A DNA stretch of 64,000 bases, taken from contig NZ_FTMN01000001.1 in the NCBI RefSeq assembly GCF_900155945.1, forward strand, positions 310,001 to 374,000, written 5' to 3'. The notes beneath the pieces were generated by a model. It was not told the DNA's origin. It saw only the letters and a list, made by a program, of their open reading frames with translations, and did not search any database. A program made the translations under genes and the position numbers. Shown in pieces: positions 57,993 through 64,000 of this stretch. Each line of letters starts with the position of its first letter. Position 1 is the stretch's first letter. The DNA comes from Marinobacterium stanieri. Lineage in GTDB: Bacteria > Pseudomonadota > Gammaproteobacteria > Pseudomonadales > Balneatricaceae.

Positions 57993-58684
57993 TGCTGATC
58001 CTTTTTCTTCCAGGCGACCTGATCACGCAAGTAGACCGGTTGCACATCATCCGGCGCAACCGCTTCTCCTCGCGCCAAGGCTTGCTCGGCCAGCAGCGCC
58101 ATGGTTGCAGCATTGGGGTACAGTTCCAGCAGAGGCGTTTGCGCAGCGGCAACCAGCGCTTCGGACATATTTTCGGCATAGCGCCAGCCACTGCCCAGGG
58201 CAGCAAACCCTGGCTTCAATGCCTCCACCTGTACATCACCCGGAGCAGCGACCCGTTCCGGTGTCATACGCGCCAGTTTGCCCTCACTGACCTCCCAGGC
58301 ACACCAGTAGACCTCATCCATACGGGCGTCCAACGCAGTGAGCAACTGCCCCTGTTGCAGCGACTGCTCCTGCACAAATTCATACGCTAGGCTTTCCAGA
58401 GTCGATATCGGCAGTACAGGCACATCCGCCGCCAGAGCCAATCCTTGCGCGGCGCCCGTGGCAATACGGATGCCGGCGAAGGACCCCGGACCGCGCCCGA
58501 AAGCGATGGCATCCAGACTGGCGAGCGTGACGCCGCTTTCCTGCAGCAGCTCATCAACCATAGGCAGCAGCAAGTGGGTATGACGACGCGGCTCAACTTT
58601 GAAACGCTTCAGCAGTTGGCCATCCAGCAGCAAGGCGGCCGAACAGGCATCTGTAGAGGTATCCAGGGCAAGGATTTTGGACAT
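57989..58684 (-). CDS. tsaB: tRNA t6A37 biosynthesis protein TsaB
   Basis: A 231-residue ASKHA-fold protein (YeaZ). ILALDTSTDACSAALL and GRGPGSFAGIRIATGAAQGLAL are the family motifs. TsaB forms a complex with TsaD and TsaE that puts threonylcarbamoyl on A37. It does not bind ATP itself, being a partial kinase fold. It is first of tsaB-uppP-rsmJ, joined by GTGA overlaps. Confidence 0.96.
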   Translation of the reverse strand: MSKILALDTSTDACSAALLLDGQLLKRFKVEPRRHTHLLLPMVDELLQESGVTLASLDAIAFGRGPGSFAGIRIATGAAQGLALAADVPVLPISTLESLAYEFVQEQSLQQGQLLTALDARMDEVYWCAWEVSEGKLARMTPERVAAPGDVQVEALKPGFAALGSGWRYAENMSEALVAAAQTPLLELYPNAATMALLAEQALARGEAVAPDDVQPVYLRDQVAWKKKDQQ

Positions 58685-58726
58685 GGTGTTCTCGGATCAG
58701 CAGAATTAACGCGGCTATTGTAAAGG

Positions 58727-58754
58727 CAGGGCCGGTACAATGCATCCGGCCCTG
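58727..58754. other. Hairpin between tsaB and the ubiX cluster
   Basis: CAGGGCCGG and CCGGCCCTG form a perfect nine-bp stem with a ten-base loop. No T-run of useful length is on either side, so it is at best a weak terminator for ubiX read-through. Confidence 0.45.
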
Positions 58755-58782
58755 AAGTATCATGTCAATGAAACAGGAGCAT

Positions 58783-58810
58783 ATTCGCGCACAGAGTGCG
58801 CTCCCACAGG
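58783..58810. repeat. REP-like palindromic element
   Basis: ATTCGCGCACAGAGTGCGCTCCCACAGG contains GCGCAC-AGA-GTGCGC followed by TCCCACAG. The reverse strand reads TGTGGGAGCGCACTCTG, close to the REP-type repeats scattered between genes of Pseudomonas and relatives. Only one copy is in this window, in the 201-base gap between tsaB and ubiX, so multi-copy status is not shown here. More GC-rich palindromes (58850-58875) fill the rest of the gap. Confidence 0.6.
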
Positions 58811-58885
58811 GCTGCGAAAACTCTCCCGCTGGGCTCTCCCAAATCGCACTCCGGCCCCCTCAAAAACGGGAGGCCGCAAGCAGCT

Positions 58886-59530
58886 TTAGAGCATATTTTC
58901 GCCCCAGCGCGGCAGCAGGTTTTGCTCGTACCCCAACTGGGACAACAAGCGGGCAACGATAAAGTCCACCATCTCTTCCACCGACTGCGGTTTCTGATAA
59001 AAGCCGGGGCTGGCGGGCACGACCACCGCGCCCATGCGGGTCAGTTTCAGCATATGCTCGAGGTGTATTTCGGAATATGGCGCTTCACGGGGGACCAGAA
59101 GCAGCTGGCGACGCTCTTTCAAGGCAACATCGGCAGCACGCTCGATCAGGTTATTGCTGGCACCACAGGCGATGGCAGACAGGGTACCTGTGCTGCAGGG
59201 ACAGACCACCATGGCACTGGGCGCTCCCGACCCTGAAGCCACTGGCGCCATCCACTGTTCACGTCCATAGACTTTGACCTGACCTGCGCGAGCCTGAAAG
59301 TGTTCGCTTAGAAAGGCCTCCATGGCATCCGGCGCACCGGGCAACTTGAGATCGGTTTCCGTTGCGATAACGACCTGAGCCGCCTTGGACACCATCAGCA
59401 ACACCTGCGTATCCAACTCAACCAGACATTGCAGCAGCCTGAGGCCATATTGAACGCCAGATGCCCCCGTAATTGCCAGGGTGACACGGCGGGCAAACAC
59501 CTGCTCAGCAGCCTGATCTTTAGAGGACAT
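58886..59530 (-). CDS. ubiX: Flavin prenyltransferase UbiX
   Basis: A 214-residue Ubi[17 protein letters not shown] binds FMN, and [23 protein letters not shown] and [17 protein letters not shown] are the family signatures. It makes prenyl-FMN, the cofactor of the UbiD decarboxylase in ubiquinone synthesis. It overlaps the end of mpl by 11 bases and shares its operon. Confidence 0.96.
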   Translation of the reverse strand: MSSKDQAAEQVFARRVTLAITGASGVQYGLRLLQCLVELDTQVLLMVSKAAQVVIATETDLKLPGAPDAMEAFLSEHFQARAGQVKVYGREQWMAPVASGSGAPSAMVVCPCSTGTLSAIACGASNNLIERAADVALKERRQLLLVPREAPYSEIHLEHMLKLTRMGAVVVPASPGFYQKPQSVEEMVDFIVARLLSQLGYEQNLLPRWGENML

Positions 59531-60902
59531 GAATCGCCTCCCGCTGCTCCAGCGCCTTCAACAGCTTCTGGTGAATGCCACCAAAGCCACCATTGCTCAT
59601 GATCACCACCTCCGCATTAGCCGGCAGCTCGCCAACCAGCCGCGCCACCAGGGCGTTGATGCAGGTTTCAAGCCGCGCCGGCACGGGGCTCTGCTCAACC
59701 ACTTCAGCCAGAGACCAATCCATATCATCCGGCTGGAACCAGTACACCTGATCAGCGGACTCGGTTGACTGAGCCAGCTCCGCCTTGTGAGCACCGAGGC
59801 GCATGGTATTGGAGCGTGGCTCTATCACGGCCACTACCGGTCGATGGCCGGCAGCACGTGCCTTGATGCCTTCCAGCGTGGTCTGTATGGCAGTGGGGTG
59901 ATGGGCAAAGTCATCGTAGACACTGATACCGGCCACCTCGCCCAGAAGCTCCATTCGGCGTTTAACACCGCCGAAGGCGCTCAGCGCCTCAATGGCATGC
60001 TCGGGTTTTACACCCACATGTCGCGCCGCGACCAACGCATTGATCGCATTACTGACGTTGTGCAGCCCGGTCAGCCCCCAGCACACCTCCCCCAGACTCT
60101 CGCCATCGTGCTGAACAGCAAAGTGACTGCCATCCTCGCTTAACAACTGGGCAGACCAGTTGGCACGACGTTCAAAGCCGGTCAGCACCTGCTCACTCCA
60201 GCACCCCAGCTCGATCACTTCGTCCAGCGCAGGCTCATCAGCAGAGCGAATGATCAGGCCATTATCAGGTACCAATCGCACCAGGTGATGGAACTGACGC
60301 TGGATCGCAGCCAGATCGGTGAAAATGTCGGCGTGATCAAATTCCAGGTTATTCAGAATCAGGGTACGCGGGTTGTAGTGCACAAACTTGGAGCGCTTAT
60401 CGAAAAACGCAGTGTCGTACTCGTCCGCCTCGATCACGAAGAAAGGCGTCTCACCAATACGTGCAGAACAATCAAAGCCCTTGGGAATACCTCCGATCAG
60501 GAACCCCGGCGACATGCCTGCCTGCTCCAGAATCCAGGCCAGCATCGTTGCAGTAGTGGTCTTGCCGTGAGTGCCGGCCACGGCCAGCACCCAGCGATCA
60601 GCCAGCAGATGATCATGCAGCCACTGGGGGCCGGACGTATAGCGCAGGTTATGCGCCAGCATATATTCGACACAGGGGTTGCCACGGCTCATGGCATTAC
60701 CCACGACGATCAGGCCAGGCTCAGGTTTCAGCTGGGCCGGATCATAGCCTTCAATCAGCTCAATCCCCTGCTGCTCCAGCTGGGTACTCATCGGTGGATA
60801 GACGTTGGCATCCGAGCCGGTTACACGGTGTCCAAGCTGCTTTGCCAACACCGCCAGCGAGCCCATGAAGGTTCCACAGATGCCGAGAATATGAAGATGC
60901 AC
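59520..60902 (-). CDS. mpl: UDP-MurNAc:L-Ala-gamma-D-Glu-meso-DAP ligase Mpl
   Basis: A 460-residue Mur-family ligase (E. coli 457). The N-terminal [20 protein letters not shown] resembles MurC but is the Mpl form. ATP loop [13 protein letters not shown] and the substrate domain with [11 protein letters not shown] are present. Mpl attaches recycled tripeptide to UDP-MurNAc. With mupP and mltF it suggests an active murein-recycling route in this organism. Confidence 0.96.
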   Translation of the reverse strand: MHLHILGICGTFMGSLAVLAKQLGHRVTGSDANVYPPMSTQLEQQGIELIEGYDPAQLKPEPGLIVVGNAMSRGNPCVEYMLAHNLRYTSGPQWLHDHLLADRWVLAVAGTHGKTTTATMLAWILEQAGMSPGFLIGGIPKGFDCSARIGETPFFVIEADEYDTAFFDKRSKFVHYNPRTLILNNLEFDHADIFTDLAAIQRQFHHLVRLVPDNGLIIRSADEPALDEVIELGCWSEQVLTGFERRANWSAQLLSEDGSHFAVQHDGESLGEVCWGLTGLHNVSNAINALVAARHVGVKPEHAIEALSAFGGVKRRMELLGEVAGISVYDDFAHHPTAIQTTLEGIKARAAGHRPVVAVIEPRSNTMRLGAHKAELAQSTESADQVYWFQPDDMDWSLAEVVEQSPVPARLETCINALVARLVGELPANAEVVIMSNGGFGGIHQKLLKALEQREAIHVL

Positions 60903-60998
60903 CCCGGTACTCCTTTATGTTTGGGTATCCGACAATCATAACAGTTCGAAATCATGAAAACCGCCCCAAGCAAGGCGACAGATGACGCATGGGAAAAC

Positions 60999-62432
60999 TC
61001 ACCGGGGATAGTCACCGTGTACCCAAAATCGCGGCGCCAGCGTCCGGTCACTTTCGATCTGCTCCAGGTCGGTTTTCATGGCTCGATAATAGGCGATCAC
61101 ATGACCCTGCCAGAACAGCAGGAGGCCCACCAGCGCAATAAGCACCAGGCGCCCCGACAGGCTTTTGCTTTTGCTTTTGCCAAGAGCTTCGAAAGGCGCA
61201 GGGCCTGCACGCATGGCAACAAGAATTGCGATAACCGGCAACCCAACCAGCATGGAGGCCGGACTCCAAAACACACCAGAAACGCCGGCATGCACAACGG
61301 CTGCGATACAGGCCCCCATAAATGCACAGGTCGGATCACTCCTCCACTCATAAACGGCCGCCTGCAACCGGGTGCTCTGCTGACGTCCGCGCAGAGCCAG
61401 AGACGCGAGCAGCGCAAGCAACAACACATATAACCAGCCATATTCAGCCGCCCACATCAGATACATGTTGTGGGGGTGGCCAAACCTGAATCCATTAGCA
61501 TACGCGGTCGTCAGCCCCTCATGTGTGAGCCAGGATTGAGCGCCCACCCCCAAAGGGAAAAACTGCAAACTCATTTCCCAGGCCTCATGCCACAAGGGCA
61601 TTCGCCCCGAACTGCTGAAATTCATGGCGGGCACTCCAGGCGCTTCACCCGTGACCAGCTGAGGCAGGCACCAGCTCAACAACAGCCATAGCATCACACC
61701 GACAGAGGCCTGCTCTGCCAGGCCCCTGATCCAGGGCAGCGCTCGCCTTCCGGCCAGCAGCAACACGGCCACAAATGCGGCGGACATCGCCAACAAGGTT
61801 CCTCGCGCGACACTTTCGATGACAAGCCACCAGATAGTACCTGCCGCCAAATAGACCATTGGGGGCCACATACTGGGCATCGCTCTGACTCCCAGATTCA
61901 GAGCCAGCGGCATCAGGGGCAATAACCAGGTCGCAATGTGACTCCAGTAGCGAATATTCACGTAGCCCCAGGGTATGGCATCTGCAAACTCCGAGCCGTC
62001 GCCTCTGAATGAGAGCAGATACAATAAAAGGGTCAGTACTGCATAGATAAACTCCATCGCCACCACAATGATCAGCAAGTATTTGATGAGTTGCCTTAGA
62101 TCACAGGCCTGAAGCCAGGACGCAAAGATCAGAATGGCCAGCAGGTAAAAGGGTATGAAAAAGAGATCGGCCACATAATGATCGCTTGTAGAGTGCAAGC
62201 GACTGGACAACAGGGCCAGCATCAAAAGCATCAACAACACCAGCAGTTCGCGCCGGTACTGACGGAAAAAGGTGTTATTCCAGAACAGGGATAAGGTTAA
62301 CACCACCAGAAGAGCCATCTGGACAAAACGCCGCATGGCATAGATGTCGGGCCAGCCCGGAAAGGAAACCAGCAGCAGCGCCGGCACCAGCGACACGAAG
62401 ATAATGCACTTGCAGAACAGGGAAACGGACAC
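60999..62432 (-). CDS. O-antigen ligase/polymerase (Wzy/WaaL/PglL-like) membrane protein
   Basis: A protein of 477 residues from the GTG at 62432, with about eleven membrane helices. A large periplasmic loop carries GRMPLWHEAWEMSLQFFPLGVG and FGHPHNMYLMWAAEYGW, the signatures of the O-antigen ligase superfamily. Members join lipid-linked glycans to lipid A (WaaL), polymerise O-units (Wzy) or glycosylate pilins (PglL/PilO). No glycan synthesis or pilin gene is nearby, so which one is unknown. AGGAGG lies four bases before the GTG; an ATG at 62594 would add 54 residues of non-membrane sequence. Confidence 0.84.
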   Translation of the reverse strand: MSVSLFCKCIIFVSLVPALLLVSFPGWPDIYAMRRFVQMALLVVLTLSLFWNNTFFRQYRRELLVLLMLLMLALLSSRLHSTSDHYVADLFFIPFYLLAILIFASWLQACDLRQLIKYLLIIVVAMEFIYAVLTLLLYLLSFRGDGSEFADAIPWGYVNIRYWSHIATWLLPLMPLALNLGVRAMPSMWPPMVYLAAGTIWWLVIESVARGTLLAMSAAFVAVLLLAGRRALPWIRGLAEQASVGVMLWLLLSWCLPQLVTGEAPGVPAMNFSSSGRMPLWHEAWEMSLQFFPLGVGAQSWLTHEGLTTAYANGFRFGHPHNMYLMWAAEYGWLYVLLLALLASLALRGRQQSTRLQAAVYEWRSDPTCAFMGACIAAVVHAGVSGVFWSPASMLVGLPVIAILVAMRAGPAPFEALGKSKSKSLSGRLVLIALVGLLLFWQGHVIAYYRAMKTDLEQIESDRTLAPRFWVHGDYPR

Positions 62433-62664
62433 ACCACCTCCTGTCAGGCTCCAGCTGCACTTGACTGAAACAGCCTCTTGGCCATGACATGAGTGTAGTA
62501 CAGCGCTATTAGCGCGTTTGTCCCGACCGGAGGGGACACTCCTGCAGCTGAACCACCGACCCTTTTGTAAAACGCGCTTAAACACAAACGCCACACCGCT
62601 TTAAGCCGCTAAAAAACCCTCGTCTATTCACCTGCTCTACCATGCAAAACCACGACCTTTAGCG

Positions 62665-62670
62665 TACAAT
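62665..62670 (+). promoter_or_regulatory. Possible -10 element of fbp
   Basis: TACAAT, one base off consensus, lies 45 bases before the fbp ATG. No clear -35 was seen 16-18 bases upstream. The rest of the 282-base divergent gap (62433-62714) shows no gene. Confidence 0.35.
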
Positions 62671-62714
62671 GAACGGGTCTTTCTAATCGGATCAACCAAA
62701 GGCCGAATCCACCC

Positions 62715-63683
62715 ATGCAGCTGCTCAGCAACTACCTGAAACACCACGACACCGACCTCGAACTCGTTGAATTGATCGACACCCTGATGATCGCCTGCAA
62801 AGAGATTGCTCTGCAGCTGCGTGAAGGCGCGCTGGCCGGCGTACTCGGTACCACCGAGGACACCAACGTTCAGGGCGAAACCCAGAAAAAACTGGATGTA
62901 ATTGCCAACGATGTTCTGAAGAAGGTCCTGCTGGACAACCCGCTGGTACGTGGTCTGGCCTCTGAAGAAGAAGATGATCCGGTATTCGGTAATCCGGAAG
63001 GCCGCTACCTGGTCACTTTCGATCCGCTGGACGGTTCCTCCAACATCGACATCAATGTCTCCGTTGGCACCATCTTCTCTATTTTGGAAGTACCTGAAGG
63101 CGCTACCGAAGACAACGTCGACATGTTCCTGCAGGCCGGTCGCAAGCAGGTGGCATCCGGCTATGTGCTGTACGGCCCCTCTGCCGTTCTGACGCTGACT
63201 ACCGGCCAGGGCGTTAACATGTTTACCCTGGCGCACACCGGTGACTTCCTGCTGACCCGTGAAAACGTGCAGATCCCGACCCAGACCAAGGAGTTCGCCA
63301 TCAACATGTCGAACCACCGTTTCTGGGAACCGCAGATGCGCAACTACATCGACGACCTGCTTAAAGGCGCCGAAGGCCCGCGCGGTAAGAACTACAACAT
63401 GCGCTGGATCGCCTCCATGGTGGCAGAAGTGCACCGCGTTCTGACCCGTGGCGGCCTGTTCACCTACCCCTGGGACTCCCGTGACCCGTCCAAGCCGGGC
63501 AAGCTGCGCCTGATGTATGAAGGCAACCCAATGAGCCTGCTGATCGAACAGGCCGGTGGCCTCTCTACTACCTGCTACAGCGATATCCTCGATGTAGAGC
63601 CTGAGCATATTCACCAGCGTGTAGCTGTTGCTCTGGGTTCCAAAGAGGAAGTAGACGCGCTGCACGGGTACCACTGCAAGTAA
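62715..63683 (+). CDS. fbp: Class I fructose-1,6-bisphosphatase
   Basis: A 322-residue class I FBPase. The metal and phosphate motif [13 protein letters not shown] is at about 102-114. [16 protein letters not shown] and GGLFTYPWD follow as in the family. It makes fructose 6-phosphate in gluconeogenesis. AMP inhibits the enterobacterial enzyme. No strong ribosome site is visible before the ATG. mpl near fbp and ppa is a common gammaproteobacterial order. Confidence 0.98.
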   Translation: MQLLSNYLKHHDTDLELVELIDTLMIACKEIALQLREGALAGVLGTTEDTNVQGETQKKLDVIANDVLKKVLLDNPLVRGLASEEEDDPVFGNPEGRYLVTFDPLDGSSNIDINVSVGTIFSILEVPEGATEDNVDMFLQAGRKQVASGYVLYGPSAVLTLTTGQGVNMFTLAHTGDFLLTRENVQIPTQTKEFAINMSNHRFWEPQMRNYIDDLLKGAEGPRGKNYNMRWIASMVAEVHRVLTRGGLFTYPWDSRDPSKPGKLRLMYEGNPMSLLIEQAGGLSTTCYSDILDVEPEHIHQRVAVALGSKEEVDALHGYHCK

Positions 63684-63795
63684 CTTTTTACCGATAGATT
63701 TCACCGGTAAGTCGTATTCCAGCGGGCTGCAGTCCTGTTTATACTGCGGTCCGCTATCCGTTCTGTCCTTGTAACCGATAACAGGAAAACAGCTC

Positions 63796-64000
63796 ATGAG
63801 CTTTGAGAAAGTCCCTGCCGGCAAAGATCTGCCGAATGACATCTATGTGATCATCGAAATCCCGGCGGAGAGCTCCCCGGTCAAGTACGAAATCGACAAA
63901 GACGCTGATGCGATCTTCGTTGACCGCTTCATGGCTGCGCCGATGTTCTACCCGGCCAACTACGGCTACATCAACGACACCCTGGCAGATGATGGCGATC
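63796..64000 (+). CDS. ppa: Inorganic pyrophosphatase (N-terminal part, cut by window edge)
   Basis: The first 68 codons of a family I soluble pyrophosphatase run off the right edge. [40 protein letters not shown] and [18 protein letters not shown] are the usual N-terminal and active-site motifs. The enzyme hydrolyses pyrophosphate and drives biosynthetic reactions. AACAGGA lies before the ATG. Confidence 0.97.
   Translation, partial: MSFEKVPAGKDLPNDIYVIIEIPAESSPVKYEIDKDADAIFVDRFMAAPMFYPANYGYINDTLADDGD

Noticed and set aside
62637-63842. Long minus-strand open frame across fbp
   Set aside because: Antisense to fbp and across its flanks; no domain and no ribosome site.
1-64000. Mobile elements, CRISPR arrays, toxin-antitoxin or defence genes, tRNA or rRNA genes
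   Set aside because: No transposase, integrase, phage gene, regularly spaced repeats or clover-leaf sequences were seen on reading the window; every sizeable open region is accounted for by core genes.

Overview
This window is ordinary chromosomal core sequence from a gammaproteobacterium. The gene content and order (serC-gyrA next to ubiG-mupP-yciK, a bioBFHCD operon beside comF, trpGDC without trpE, rpsF-rpsR-rplI-dnaB without priB, an isolated fbp) resemble Pseudomonas and the Oceanospirillales. A Marinobacterium-like marine bacterium is my best guess, from protein resemblance and synteny only. I see no prophage, insertion sequence, integron, CRISPR array, toxin-antitoxin pair, tRNA or rRNA. 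Coding density is very high and no gap exceeds 300 bases; the largest (about 280 bases, 62433-62714) separates the divergent O-antigen-ligase-like gene and fbp and shows only promoter-like sequence.

Layout. 1-6800: serC (cut by the window edge), gyrA and an HDOD protein on the minus strand, then ubiG-mupP-yciK on plus. 6886-9922 (minus): rluB, an H-NS family gene, yciO and rnm; 9973-10825 (plus): yciB and yciI; then an OmpA-domain protein and a secreted DsrE-like protein. 12179-18189: purL, divergent mltF, and tadA convergent with mltF. 18356-21789 (minus): a curA reductase and its NemR-like TetR regulator with two identical operators, then a lemA/DUF3137 pair. 21973-28091: guaBA divergent from xseA, fklB and ybfF. 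28075-29138 (minus): a SprA-like metalloprotease with a small partner gene. 29245-37021: bioBFHCD (minus), divergent comF and modABC (plus). 37113-44371 (plus): Na/Pi cotransporter, trmO, a TDT-family channel, a PAS-GGDEF cyclase, bioA, a thioesterase. 44387-50222 (minus): dnaB, rplI, rpsR, rpsF, an OsmC protein and trpGDC. 50445-56375: hrpB, a CACHE histidine kinase downstream of an IsdG-like monooxygenase, a membrane-anchored cold-shock protein, slyX. 56389-62432 (minus): tsaB-uppP-rsmJ, mpl-ubiX and an O-antigen ligase-like protein. 62715-64000 (plus): fbp and the start of ppa.

How the genes work together. Several pathways recur: biotin synthesis (bioBFHCD plus a distant bioA), peptidoglycan turnover and recycling (mupP, mltF, uppP, mpl), tRNA modification (tsaB, yciO, trmO, tadA), purine synthesis (purL, guaA, guaB), tryptophan synthesis (trpGDC), ubiquinone synthesis (ubiG, ubiX) and molybdate uptake (modABC). 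Genes within operons are tightly packed, with repeated 4-base ATGA or GTGA overlaps.

I did not find a clearly new system. The most informative signals are the twin 16-bp operators around the TetR/curA pair, an H-NS gene sitting where relatives usually carry scpAB, a train of three hairpins between rpsR and rplI, palindromes at the bioB, cold-shock and metalloprotease promoters, the small-protein/SprA pair, and the monooxygenase/histidine-kinase pair.
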